From: Bryobacterales bacterium
GTDB lineage: Bacteria > Acidobacteriota > Terriglobia > Bryobacterales > Bryobacteraceae
Length of the DNA stretch: 64,000 nt
Direction: 5' to 3'
Assembly: GCA_003142185.1 (NCBI GenBank)
Contig: PLOR01000111.1
Location: forward strand, 16,487 to 80,486
The notes under the pieces were generated by a model. It did no database searches. It was not told the origin of the DNA and saw only the letters and a list, made by a program, of their open reading frames with translations. Each line of letters starts with the position of its first letter. Position 1 is the stretch's first letter. A program made the position numbers and the translations under genes. This document shows positions 43,537 to 52,018 of this stretch, piece by piece.

Positions 43537-44139
43537 TTAGGGGCGGGCCGGCGCCGCCCGATTGCTGGATACTGTTTGTAACGGCTGCTTCCAGTCGCGG
43601 GCAACATACCCTAACGCCACCGTTTGCTTTCCAACCTCGCCGTAGAATTCCGCGTCCTGGGGCTGCCAGGTGTCCAGCCCATCGACGTAGCGATTAAACA
43701 TACAGAAGGCTGCCGCGATCAGCACCGTGTCATGGATCTCCTTGTCGGTCGCACCATGGCTCCGCGCCCGCTCGACATCTTCCGTGGTCACGTGCTTGCC
43801 GCCCTTCTGAACTTTGCCGGCAATCGCCAGCAGCGCCTTCATCTTGTCTGAGAGCGAAGCCGCCTCGCAGTTACATTTCATCTGGGCGATCAATTCATAG
43901 TCCTGCGGGGCCCCACCGAGATGTTGCGCCGCCGCTGAACCATGACATGTCTGGCAGTAGTAACAATCGTTCTTCGCGGAAACGTAAGTCGCGATCATCT
44001 CGCGTTCCGCCATGGTGAGACTGTTCGGAGCGCGGAGTAAGACTTCCACCAGATCGCACAGCGGCTGAGTGGTGTCGGGACTAAAGACAAGCGGGCCGCG
44101 AATTCCAGGCAATCCTTCGGGGAGATGAATATGAGCCAT
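43537..44139 (-). CDS. AhpD/carboxymuconolactone-decarboxylase-like protein
   Basis: A 200-residue CMD-superfamily protein. It starts MAHIHLPEGLPGIRGPLVFS, carries CYYCQTCHGSAAAQHLGG (CxxC-His) and ends the core with HDTVLIAAAFCMFNRYVDGL. It is a close paralogue of the genes at 44166 and 41043 and arose by local duplication. GGAGG precedes the ATG, and there are gaps of 26-27 bp to both neighbours in the operon. The role is probably thiol-peroxidase or aromatic-ring related, unproven. Confidence 0.88.
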   Translation of the reverse strand: MAHIHLPEGLPGIRGPLVFSPDTTQPLCDLVEVLLRAPNSLTMAEREMIATYVSAKNDCYYCQTCHGSAAAQHLGGAPQDYELIAQMKCNCEAASLSDKMKALLAIAGKVQKGGKHVTTEDVERARSHGATDKEIHDTVLIAAAFCMFNRYVDGLDTWQPQDAEFYGEVGKQTVALGYVARDWKQPLQTVSSNRAAPARP

Positions 44140-44165
44140 CTGCGTTCCTCCGGTTCTATAGACAG

Positions 44166-44729
44166 CTACGCCGCTTCCACTGGTTCTTCCCAGTTTGGCC
44201 GGACGTACCCCACATGAGCCATCCTTTGTCCCATCTCACGGTAGGCGCGCGGATCGGTCGGTTGCCAGGTGCCCAAACCGTCCACATACCGATTGAACAT
44301 GCAGAAAGCCGCCGCGATGAGCACCGTGTCATGAATCTCTTTGTCGGTCGCGCCAAGCTTCCGAGCTCGCTCCACGTCTTCCGGAGTCACGTGCTTGCCG
44401 CCTTTTTGGACCTTGCCCGCGATCGCTAATAGCGCCTTCAACTTCTCCGAAATCTCCGCCGAGGCATAGTTGCTCTTGACCCGGTCGATCAGTTCGTAGT
44501 CGCCGCCCAGATGTTCCGCGGCGGCCGCGCCGTGAGACAGTTGGCAGAAACAACAATCATTTTGGGAAGAGACGTAAGTCGCGATCATTTCGCGTTCCGC
44601 CGAGGTCAGGGTGTTGGGGCCGCGCAACAGGACTTCCGCCAATTCACGAAGCGCCTTGGTGCTTTCCGGGCTGATTGCCATAGGGCCGAGAATGCCCGGC
44701 AGTCCTTCGGGTAGATGAATGTGAGCCAT
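44166..44729 (-). CDS. AhpD/carboxymuconolactone-decarboxylase-like protein (first gene of operon)
   Basis: A 187-residue CMD-superfamily protein beginning MAHIHLPEGLPGILGPMAIS. It has CCFCQLSHGAAAAEHLGG and HDTVLIAAAFCMFNRYVDGL. The ATG at 44729 is supported by GGAGGGG; an in-frame codon 51 nt upstream lacks a ribosome site. It opens the five-gene minus-strand operon (CMD-CMD-CMD-MFS-CMD) and is divergent from the reductive dehalogenase operon, with which it shares a 427 bp control region. Confidence 0.88.
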   Translation of the reverse strand: MAHIHLPEGLPGILGPMAISPESTKALRELAEVLLRGPNTLTSAEREMIATYVSSQNDCCFCQLSHGAAAAEHLGGDYELIDRVKSNYASAEISEKLKALLAIAGKVQKGGKHVTPEDVERARKLGATDKEIHDTVLIAAAFCMFNRYVDGLGTWQPTDPRAYREMGQRMAHVGYVRPNWEEPVEAA

Positions 44730-44823
44730 GAACTTACCCCTCCAGTGTTTTAATCGAGAATACACCAAACTCGTGCGCAAGCCAGTAATCGAAATGTACT
44801 ACTCGCCAGGTTGTCCCACAAAA

Positions 44824-45006
44824 GGCGCCCAGCCTAATACATTCCCATTATTGCGATTCATGTGAATGGCAGATTACCATACTCTTCAAATGAAAACTCG
44901 GTGAACGATTCACCGCGGGCTATCAGTTTCGCTCTAACAGGGGTACTGACAGATAGGAGCTACATTACACCCTACACGGTGGCACGGGATTCGTGTGTTC
45001 GCAGGG
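44824..45006 (+). repeat. Conserved upstream block, copy 2 (shared with TonB receptor upstream region)
   Basis: ATTCCCATTATTGC (44841-44854) and CGTGTGTTCGCAGGG (44992-45006) match the 37.4-37.6 kb block in the same order. The distance between them is about 151 bp here and 138 bp there. Intermediate words are partly conserved. Confidence 0.75.
44851..44880 (+). promoter_or_regulatory. Candidate promoter of rdhA
   Basis: TTGCGA (44851-44856), then a 17-18 bp spacer and TTACCA/TACCAT (44874-44880). It is aligned with the TTGCCA-N17-TACGAT promoter of the 37.6 kb TonB receptor. The predicted leader is about 270 nt. Confidence 0.5.
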
Positions 45007-45156
45007 CCGAGCTTACTTAGTAAGCGTCCTGGGCAGTGAGGCGGCCTACGGCGGCGGTCCCGGTGCGCGTAACTTACTGTGCGGAGTGTGTATTCGGATG
45101 GCTGTAACTGTGCCTGAGCTTCAAGTGAACGCCCGTTGAGTCGTTTCCGAGATCGA

Positions 45157-46530
45157 ATGCAAGGCGTGGACAGGAACAATAACGTGGAACGCGAACGCAA
45201 GCAGACTGGCCGGCGTGCCCTGTTGACGGCAGCCGGGCTTATTGCTGCAGGCGGTGTGCCGGCGGCCATTTCGGCGCTGGGAGGAAAGCCGAGCGGCGGC
45301 AGCCGCAAGCGGGCCTGGTGGGTGAAGGCCGTCGACCGGCCTACCCTGGGGCAGAAAACGGGTCAGTTCAAGCGATTCTCGGGCGACAACATCTTCGTGA
45401 TTTACCGGCAGTTGAAAGCCCAGCGCGACGGAGCTGGCTCGTTCGAAGCGGAGCAGGCCGCCAAAACCAAACGTCTGGCAGGGTGGATGCGAGACAGAAA
45501 ACCCGGCTTTCGCTTGCCCGACCACCAGTTGAGCGAAGGCGCGTGGACTTTGATGAAGAGCACCGAGCCGGGCGCGGGGCTGCTGTCGTGGACGCGCATC
45601 GCAGTAAATACGCCGGCTGAGTTAGGCGTTGGGCGTCACACCGCTCCGCCGGAAGAGATGGCGAAAACCGTGAAAGCCGCGGCGCGCCTCTATGGCGCCG
45701 GCCTGGTTGGGATCGCGCCGATGAATGAGGGCTACGTCAATCTCAGGCAAGAGAAGAAGGACATCGTCTTCGAAGATGCCGAAGTTCCGGCGGTGACTGA
45801 CAAGAAGTTCGTGATTCCCAGGACGATGAAATGGGTGGTGTCCATCGCAATCCCGATGGACCTTGACCTTCTCTCGCGCGCTCCAACGTCATTGGGCGAC
45901 GCCGCTACCGGGCTCGGGTACAGTCACTCTGCGTTTACTGTGGCATCGTTAGCCGAATTCATTCGCGGTCTCGGCTATCAGGCCATTCCCAGCGTGAACG
46001 ACACTGCGCTGAGCGTGCCGTTCGCGGTTGAGGCGGGCATTGGGGAACTCAGCCGCCTCAATAAGCTGGTCACACCGGAATTCGGTCCCGCGGTTCGCTT
46101 GTGCAAGGTCTTCACCGATCTGCCGATGGCTTACGACAAGCCCGTCGATTTCGGGCTGGTCGAGTTCTGTAGAAAGTGTAAGAAGTGCGCCGAGTCGTGC
46201 CCATCGGGCGCACTGTCATTCGACGACGAGCCGAGTTTCAAAACCAGAGGCCCGTGGAATAATCCCGGACACAAGGCATGGTTCGAAGATTCGTACCTCT
46301 GTTTCCAGCACTGGCAGCAAGTCGACAACGGGTGCGGCATATGCCTAGCGAGTTGCCCTTACACCAAAGCCGCCCAGGCTTGGATTCACGATGTAGTGAA
46401 AGCCACGGCTTCGGTCGCGCCGGCCGCGGACGGACTGTTCCGTATCATGGACAACGCCCTTGGCTATGGGAGGCAGCACGATCCCGAACAATGGTGGACT
46501 AGAGATCCGCCGTCCGGTGCGAGAGGATGA
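45157..46530 (+). CDS. rdhA: Reductive dehalogenase catalytic subunit RdhA (Tat-exported, corrinoid Fe-S protein)
   Basis: A roughly 457-residue protein. It has a twin-arginine signal (KQTGRRALLTAAGLIAAGGV), then the reductive dehalogenase/B12-binding core (LSEGAWTLMKSTEPGAG, AAARLYGAGLVGIAPMNEGY, IPRTMKWVVSIAIPMD). Two [4Fe-4S] motifs follow: CRKCKKCAESCP (Cys338, 341, 344, 348) and Cys382 plus CGICLASCP (Cys393, 396, 400). Tat export, the double cluster and the length fit respiratory-type RdhA and not QueG, which is cytoplasmic. RdhA enzymes use cobalamin to remove halogen from organic molecules. The substrate is unknown. An in-frame TTG at 45136 is an alternative start; I prefer the ATG at 45157. 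The stop overlaps the next gene. Confidence 0.88.
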   Translation: MQGVDRNNNVERERKQTGRRALLTAAGLIAAGGVPAAISALGGKPSGGSRKRAWWVKAVDRPTLGQKTGQFKRFSGDNIFVIYRQLKAQRDGAGSFEAEQAAKTKRLAGWMRDRKPGFRLPDHQLSEGAWTLMKSTEPGAGLLSWTRIAVNTPAELGVGRHTAPPEEMAKTVKAAARLYGAGLVGIAPMNEGYVNLRQEKKDIVFEDAEVPAVTDKKFVIPRTMKWVVSIAIPMDLDLLSRAPTSLGDAATGLGYSHSAFTVASLAEFIRGLGYQAIPSVNDTALSVPFAVEAGIGELSRLNKLVTPEFGPAVRLCKVFTDLPMAYDKPVDFGLVEFCRKCKKCAESCPSGALSFDDEPSFKTRGPWNNPGHKAWFEDSYLCFQHWQQVDNGCGICLASCPYTKAAQAWIHDVVKATASVAPAADGLFRIMDNALGYGRQHDPEQWWTRDPPSGARG

Positions 46531-46769
46531 CCATGCCCAGCGATACGGATACGCTCACTATCACAATTCGCAAGCGCCCGTGGTGGTTTTGGGTTCTCGC
46601 CGGATTGTGGGTGCTGCTGGAGGTACTCTTCCTGCAGACCGCTTTGGCGAGCGCGCGGGAAGGTGAATACCGCGCGGCCGCTATCAGTTGGATTGCGGTT
46701 GGCGTTCTGGCAGCCGCTGGCGTCTTGGTCGGGTTCCTCCAGGGCCGATCGAACACCCCGGCCAGGTGA
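46527..46769 (+). CDS. Small two-helix membrane protein, candidate RdhB anchor
   Basis: An 80-residue protein with two predicted membrane helices (WWFWVLAGLWVLLEVLFLQTA and YRAAAISWIAVGVLAAAGVL) and a short basic tail. It overlaps rdhA by 4 nt (ATGA) and is therefore translationally coupled. Its size, topology and position match RdhB, the membrane anchor of RdhA in organohalide respirers. Family similarity is not obvious by eye, so the assignment rests on context. Confidence 0.7.
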   Translation: MTMPSDTDTLTITIRKRPWWFWVLAGLWVLLEVLFLQTALASAREGEYRAAAISWIAVGVLAAAGVLVGFLQGRSNTPAR

Positions 46770-46825
46770 AACGGCCAATTCTGAGGACTATTGTGACTAT
46801 CGTTCCTAGTATGGAGATTTCAACG

Positions 46826-49800
46826 ATGAGACAACTTAGTATTCTCGCCTTGCTGTTTATATGTTTATGCACGCTTGTCCAGGCACAGGCCCCCATCGGA
46901 ACTCTGGAAGGGCAAATTACCGATCCAGCCTCGGCGCTGGTGTCGAACGCCGAAGTCAGCGTCCACAACGCGCAGACCGGCCTCTCGCGGACCGTTTTAT
47001 CCTCGCGCCAGGGAGCGTTCCATTTCTCCGACCTGCCCATCGGCGCGTATCTGCTCGAGGTGAAGGCCCAGGGATTCGCGCCGTATTCGGTCTCATCCAT
47101 TCGAATCGACATCGGCCAGGTGGTGTCCTGGCCGGTGCAGTTGCAGATCGCCACCGGGCACACCGAGGTCAGCGTCTCCGGCCAAGCCGTAACAGTGGAC
47201 ACCAGCCAGACTCTCGGCAACGTGATTTCCGAGAAGCAAGCAACCGATCTTCCCCTGAATGGACGTGACCTCACGCAACTCGGCCTGCTGCAACCCGGAG
47301 TCGCCCCGATGACGGCTGGCCTCGGCGAGGCGGGCGGCATCGCGCGCAGCGGCCAGGCTTATGCTGTCAACGGGCAGCGGCCGGAATCGAATAACTATCT
47401 ACTCGATGGCGCCAGCAACGTGGATAGCGTGAATGGCGGATACGCTCTGCGCACGCCCGTAGACGCGGTGAATGAGTTTCGGATCCTGACACTGAACGCT
47501 CCCGCCGAGTACGGCGATACTAGTGGCGCAACCACATCGGTAGTTACCAAGTCGGGCGGCAACTACCTTCACGGCGACGTCTACGACTTCTTCCGGAACG
47601 ACGCCATGGACGCTCGCAACTTCTTCGCGGCCGAGACCGAACCGCTGCACCGCAATCAATACGGCGCCACCGTGGGCGGACCTATCCGCAAGGACAAGGA
47701 TTTCTTCTTCTTCTACTACGAAGGGCAGCGCAATTCGGCGGGTGAGACGCAGGCCGCTATCGTGCCCACCGCCGCGGAGCGGACGGGAGACTTCTCCGGA
47801 CTCACCGACCCCTCCACCGGGCAGCCCGTTCCCCTCATCAACGAGTTTACCGGCCAGCCGTTCCCGGGCAACCAGATTGCGCCGTACATGCAGAGCCCGA
47901 TCGCTCTACTGGCGGAGAAGCTATATCCGCTACCGAATATCGGCACCAACGTATTTGAATCCACCCAGCTTGGATCGAATAACTACAACCAAGGCGGCCT
48001 CCGCTTCGATCACTACTTCGGCCCGAGCGACCAATTCTTTGCGCGGTACTCCACATCGTCGCTCAGCGAGTTCGACCCGCTGCCGATCGCCGGAGCCGGC
48101 GTCCCTGGTTTCCCGGTCACCGACGCCATTGTCACGAACTCCATCACTGGCTCCTGGGTCCACCTGATTTCCCCGCAGACCGTGCAGACCGTGCGCGCCT
48201 CTGTTTTCCGCAATGTGTTCCTGGCTGGACAGGCGGTGAATCACGCGCCGGCGAGCGACCTCGGGTTTCAATACCAGCCTACCCTCGCGTTGAACCAGGG
48301 CGTTCCGTATCTGATCGTGAGCGGCTATGCGTCTCTCGGCAATCCAATTACCGGCCCTCAGAACACTTATCAGAACGACTTCCAAGGATCTTACTCGGTA
48401 GCTATGACGCGCGGCCGGCACAACCTCAAGTTCGGCGCCGATCTTACCCGCGAGCAGATCAATGCCACTCTCGGAATCGCGACTAACGGCTTCTTCGTGT
48501 TCGCCCCGTTCCCCGCCAGCGATTCCTTTGCCAGTTTCCTGCTGGGGCAATCGGTCCAGTTCTTCCAGGGCGGCGGCGACTTCAACCGCGGGCTTCGTAA
48601 GTGGGTCGCGGCCGGATACGCGCAGGACGAGTTCCGGCTCAACTCACGCTTGACCCTCAACTTCGGCCTTCGATACGAGGTGAACACGCCTTACGTCGAT
48701 ATTCGGAATCGCATGAACGCGTGGGCGCCTGGCGTGCAATCGACGATCTATCCGAACGCGCCGGAAGGGCTGTTGTTTCCCGGCGATCCTGGCGTGCCCG
48801 CCGGCATCGCCGCCGTCGACTATCGTGAGGTCATGCCGCGCGTGGGCATTGCCTGGGATCCGTTTGGCGACAACAAAACCGTCGTGCGGGCCGGCTATGG
48901 CATTTTCTACGATGGTTTTACCAATGGCGTGGGAGGCCCGCTGCAGGCGTCCATCAGCGCGCTGCCGTGGACCCAGGCGTATCAGTTGCCCGGCCCGGGA
49001 TTCGACCTGGCCAATCCCTATGGCGGTGCCGCTACCCCGTTCGGCAGCGGGAATTTCGTCGCGCCGGCCACCGTGCTCACCGTGCAATCGGGAATGCGTC
49101 CGCCGTACTCGCAGAACTGGAATTTGTCTATCGAACGGGCGCTCGCGAAAAACTATCTGCTCGACGTTCGTTACGTTGGCAACAAGGGCACGCATCTGCC
49201 GCGCTTCATCGAAGCCAATCCGTCTATCTACGGGCCGGGCGTCAACGCGAATAACAACAACGAAATCCGCGAGTACACCACGTGTAACTCCGCCGGCGTC
49301 TGCAATTACGGATCCGTCGGATTGCTCGCCGACGATACCAGTTCCACTTACCACGCGCTGGAAGTGGCTTTTTCGCGGCAGTATGCGCATGGCCTGAGCT
49401 TCCTGGCTTCTTATTGGTACTCGAAGAGTCTCGACTATATCTCTTCGCTGAACGTCGCCGGCTCGGCGCCCACGCTGGTGGCGGGCGAAAACGACCTGGC
49501 GCAAAACCCGTTCGACCTGGCGGCTGAGCATGGCCCGTCGCTGTTCGATGCCACGCACCGCTTCGTGTTCAGTGGAACCTGGGCACTGCCGAGTTGGCGG
49601 GCTGCTCCGCGGGCCGCGGCCTTCCTTACTAACGGCTGGCAGTTCAACGCCATCAGCAGCCTGTCCACCGGCACGCCGTTCACCGTCTACGACAGCGCCG
49701 ACGTTTCCCTGCAAGGCAGCGCGCCCGAAATCAGCGGCTTCTACTCCAGCCGGCCCGACCTCATTTCCAATCCGAACGCGGGACAACCGCACACGGCGAA

Positions 49801-50101
49801 CGAATGGGTGAGCCGCGCGCCTTTCCTGCAACTAAACCCGCAAACGCAAGCGGGTCAGTTCGGCAATGAGGGCCGCAATGTGGTGCGCGGTCCGGGGATC
49901 GAAGACGCCGATGTTTCGTTGTTCAAGTACTTCAATATCGATGAGACCCGGCGCGTGCAGTTCCGCGCGGAGTGCTTCAACCTGCTCAACCATCCGAATT
50001 TCGGACTGCCCGTGAACGACCTGGAGTCTCCGGCGTTCGGCCAGATCCTGCAGGCGGGCTCACCGCGCCTGATGCAACTGGCAGTCAAGTTCCTGTTCTA
50101 G
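46826..50101 (+). CDS. TonB-dependent receptor, Oar-like, in operon with rdhA
   Basis: A 1091-residue outer-membrane receptor. It has a signal peptide (LSILALLFICLCTLVQAQA), a CarboxypepD_reg-like domain (PIGTLEGQITDPASALVSNA ... YLLEVKAQGFAPYSVSSIRI), and a plug with NYLLDGASNVDSVN and SVVTKSGGNYLHGDVYDFFR. The barrel contains FNLLNHPNFGLPVND and ends with AVKFLF. The ATG at 46826 has GGAG 9 nt upstream; an earlier in-frame ATG (46811) is less well placed. Only 56 bp separate it from the rdhB-like gene, so it is probably co-transcribed with rdhA and imports the halogenated substrate or a corrinoid. It ends 40 bp before a repeat-rich gap. Confidence 0.92.
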   Translation: MRQLSILALLFICLCTLVQAQAPIGTLEGQITDPASALVSNAEVSVHNAQTGLSRTVLSSRQGAFHFSDLPIGAYLLEVKAQGFAPYSVSSIRIDIGQVVSWPVQLQIATGHTEVSVSGQAVTVDTSQTLGNVISEKQATDLPLNGRDLTQLGLLQPGVAPMTAGLGEAGGIARSGQAYAVNGQRPESNNYLLDGASNVDSVNGGYALRTPVDAVNEFRILTLNAPAEYGDTSGATTSVVTKSGGNYLHGDVYDFFRNDAMDARNFFAAETEPLHRNQYGATVGGPIRKDKDFFFFYYEGQRNSAGETQAAIVPTAAERTGDFSGLTDPSTGQPVPLINEFTGQPFPGNQIAPYMQSPIALLAEKLYPLPNIGTNVFESTQLGSNNYNQGGLRFDHYFGPSDQFFARYSTSSLSEFDPLPIAGAGVPGFPVTDAIVTNSITGSWVHLISPQTVQTVRASVFRNVFLAGQAVNHAPASDLGFQYQPTLALNQGVPYLIVSGYASLGNPITGPQNTYQNDFQGSYSVAMTRGRHNLKFGADLTREQINATLGIATNGFFVFAPFPASDSFASFLLGQSVQFFQGGGDFNRGLRKWVAAGYAQDEFRLNSRLTLNFGLRYEVNTPYVDIRNRMNAWAPGVQSTIYPNAPEGLLFPGDPGVPAGIAAVDYREVMPRVGIAWDPFGDNKTVVRAGYGIFYDGFTNGVGGPLQASISALPWTQAYQLPGPGFDLANPYGGAATPFGSGNFVAPATVLTVQSGMRPPYSQNWNLSIERALAKNYLLDVRYVGNKGTHLPRFIEANPSIYGPGVNANNNNEIREYTTCNSAGVCNYGSVGLLADDTSSTYHALEVAFSRQYAHGLSFLASYWYSKSLDYISSLNVAGSAPTLVAGENDLAQNPFDLAAEHGPSLFDATHRFVFSGTWALPSWRAAPRAAAFLTNGWQFNAISSLSTGTPFTVYDSADVSLQGSAPEISGFYSSRPDLISNPNAGQPHTANEWVSRAPFLQLNPQTQAGQFGNEGRNVVRGPGIEDADVSLFKYFNIDETRRVQFRAECFNLLNHPNFGLPVNDLESPAFGQILQAGSPRLMQLAVKFLF

Positions 50102-50140
50102 TGTCCTGTCTCACAAGTTCGCAACATGATTCCAGAGCTT

Positions 50141-50168
50141 TGTATCAGGGCACGGCTTCAGCCGTGCC
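50141..50168. repeat. Dispersed palindromic repeat, family A, copy 1
   Basis: TGTATCAGG followed by GCACGGCTTCAGCCGTGCC, a 7 bp stem (GGCACGG/CCGTGCC) with a short loop. The same 28 bp word forms both ends of the element at 56952-57095. It lies between a TonB receptor gene and holA. Confidence 0.75.
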
Positions 50169-50270
50169 GGCGTGGGATCCACTAAACATGGCCTTTAGGC
50201 CCTGCAATAGCGCGATAGCCTCGTGGGGGTTTTGTCAACGAACTTCAGAGACGGGACACTAGCTCCGACC

Positions 50271-50294
50271 GGAGCCGCGACCATAGGGAGCGGT
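50271..50294. repeat. Dispersed repeat, family E, copy 2 (inverted)
   Basis: The exact reverse complement of the 24 bp word at 41035-41058 (begins GGAGCCGCGACCATAGGGAG). It lies in the gap before holA. Confidence 0.7.
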
Positions 50295-50361
50295 TTCTCA
50301 ATAGAACTGAATCTGCCGGTTGAAAGACCCAGCCCGTCGCTGGATCGGAGCTTGCGCCGCT

Positions 50362-51426
50362 TCAAGCGCCGGGCTGGTTGCCGGCCAGGGCGAGAATGAA
50401 GCGCTCCATGACGATGCGGTCGTCGGGGCGCGTGTCGCGCATGCCGCGGTCGGCTTCGAAGGTCAGCTTGATGGCGCGCTCCAGTTGCGGCTGGCTGAAC
50501 CTGGCGACGGTCTGCTGCACCTGTTCGGCGCGCGATCCCCACATGGGGACGCCCAGCCGCGTGAAATGCCCTTGGATCTGTTGCGCGCTTTTCAGGTTGG
50601 CTTCGCGCGCCACCAGCGCCATGCGGAATTGCGTGGAAAGGAACGCCAGAGCCAGCGGCAGGTACTCGCCTTCGCGCGTCAACGTGTCCAGAATTTCGAG
50701 CGACCGCGCGCGGTCGCGGCGCCCCAGCGCATTCACCAGCGCGAAGATGCTGGACGCGCGCGCATCCGGCACCAGCGCCGCTATATCGTCGGCACCCACG
50801 GCGCGGTTACCGGCATACAGCGCCAGCTTTTCGATTTCCACGGCGATGCGCGCCAAATCGGCGCCCAGCGATTCCACCAACAGGTCAAGGGCCTCTGCGT
50901 CCAGGCGCGCGCCGGCGGCAATCGCCAGCCGCTCCGCCTCGAGGCGCGCGGAGCGGGCGTCAAGCCGCCGCAATTCCACTGCTTCCGGGACGGCGGCATA
51001 GAACTTCGCCACGCGTTCGAGCTTGCGCTTGTCGTCGCCCTCGAAATCGAAGCGGCTGGCCTCGAACACCAGCGCGACGCCGGGGGTCGGATCTTTCACA
51101 TAAGCGGCCAGCGGCGCCGAGTCGCCATCTGCGGCGATTCCGCCTTCGCCATCGGCCTCGGCAGCGCGGCCCCGCGGCAAAGCGGCTTCCGCGTTGACGA
51201 CCCAGATCAGCCGCTCGGCGGCGAACAGAGAAAGCGACCGCGCATCATCGAGCACGCCAGCCAGCGAAACCTCGGCCAGGTCGTGCGTGGTGACGGCGTC
51301 GGGCGGGAACGCCGCGGTGAGAACCTGCTTCACCTGCCGGCGCTGATAGGCTTCGGGCCCGATCAGCAGCGCCACTGCCGGCGGACCGTTTTTCTTCACG
51401 CGCGCCAGGAATTGCGGAGCCGTCAT
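50362..51426 (-). CDS. holA: DNA polymerase III delta subunit (clamp loader)
   Basis: A 354-residue HolA homologue. The delta subunit opens the beta clamp for loading. The N-terminal AAA-like domain has AVALLIGPEAYQRRQVKQVL. The helical parts contain LVESLGADLARIAVEIEKLA, ALVPDARASSIFALVNALGR and REGEYLPLALAFLSTQFRMA, typical of the family. The ATG at 51426 is chosen; there is no clear ribosome site because a family B repeat lies directly upstream (51430-51503). The repeat separates it from lptE, which precedes holA in many Gram-negative genomes. Confidence 0.9.
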   Translation of the reverse strand: MTAPQFLARVKKNGPPAVALLIGPEAYQRRQVKQVLTAAFPPDAVTTHDLAEVSLAGVLDDARSLSLFAAERLIWVVNAEAALPRGRAAEADGEGGIAADGDSAPLAAYVKDPTPGVALVFEASRFDFEGDDKRKLERVAKFYAAVPEAVELRRLDARSARLEAERLAIAAGARLDAEALDLLVESLGADLARIAVEIEKLALYAGNRAVGADDIAALVPDARASSIFALVNALGRRDRARSLEILDTLTREGEYLPLALAFLSTQFRMALVAREANLKSAQQIQGHFTRLGVPMWGSRAEQVQQTVARFSQPQLERAIKLTFEADRGMRDTRPDDRIVMERFILALAGNQPGA

Positions 51427-51429
51427 ATG

Positions 51430-51503
51430 GTAGGGCACGCTTTAGCTTGCCCGATTGGTGCAGGGCCACGGTCAATAGTGGGCAAGCTAAAGCATGCCCC
51501 ACC
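51430..51503. repeat. Short element with terminal inverted repeats, family B, copy 1
   Basis: GGGCACGCTTTAGCTTGCCC (51433-51452) faces GGGCAAGCTAAAGCATGCCC (51480-51499), imperfect inverted ends about 20 bp long around a 27 bp centre. It fills the whole gap between the lptE stop and the holA start. A single end-like copy is at 60726-60746. Confidence 0.75.
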
Positions 51504-51505
51504 CA

Positions 51506-52018
51506 TTAGAAATTCTCCAGAATGGCGCTCACCACGGATTGCGCCACGTCCTTGCTCAGGCGCATGATGGCAGTTCCGCTCTCATCGAAATACTGCTGCG
51601 GGTTGGTCGAAATCTGGTAGCGCTCGCGCACTTCCATGTTGGGCCGCGTAAACAGCGTCTTGCCGCTGCTCCGCTCGGTGAGGGTGATTTGCAGGGTGAC
51701 TACCACCTCTACGCTGGTGGCGCGGCCGCTCGCCTGATCGAACAGGGTGGGAAAATTGCTGAAGCTGACCACGCGGCCGCTCAGCACGGCATCCGCCTGG
51801 GCGGGATCGTCGATCAGCTTGTATTTCGTGTGCGCGATCAGCTCGCGCGTGATATCGGCAGGCAGCAGGCGCGCCAGTTGATAGCGGGTGCTGTTCATCG
51901 GCGTGACGGCGATGGTGTGGATGCTCTTCGGCATCAGATCGCCCTGTCCCGAAATGTGGTAACCGCAGCCGGCCAGAGCCGCCGCCACCGCCAACCATGC
52001 AGGCGCGAACCGGGTCAT
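51506..52018 (-). CDS. lptE: LptE, LPS-assembly lipoprotein
   Basis: A 170-residue lipoprotein. The lipobox is VAAALAGC (Cys18), followed by GYHISGQGDLMPKSIHTIAV, typical of LptE, which forms the plug of the LptD translocon in the outer membrane. The remainder has the beta-rich LptE pattern (VEVVVTLQITLTERSSGKTL). The ATG at 52018 overlaps the stop of the Asd-like gene by 4 nt. It is normally upstream of holA, as here. Confidence 0.88.
   Translation of the reverse strand: MTRFAPAWLAVAAALAGCGYHISGQGDLMPKSIHTIAVTPMNSTRYQLARLLPADITRELIAHTKYKLIDDPAQADAVLSGRVVSFSNFPTLFDQASGRATSVEVVVTLQITLTERSSGKTLFTRPNMEVRERYQISTNPQQYFDESGTAIMRLSKDVAQSVVSAILENF

Larger units (their letters stand above)
44730..45156. 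other. Divergent control region, AhpD operon / rdhA
   Basis: A 427 bp gap between divergent start codons. It contains the second copy of the conserved promoter/leader block (44824-45006). The words AACTTACTG and CTTACTTAGTAAGCG (about 45013-45027) form a small dyad downstream of it. No promoter for the minus-strand operon was recognised. Confidence 0.6.

Noticed and set aside
45157..46530. Epoxyqueuosine reductase (QueG), which shares the Fe-S and B12 domains
   Set aside because: The Tat signal and the coupled membrane protein argue for RdhA; QueG is cytoplasmic and stands without an anchor.
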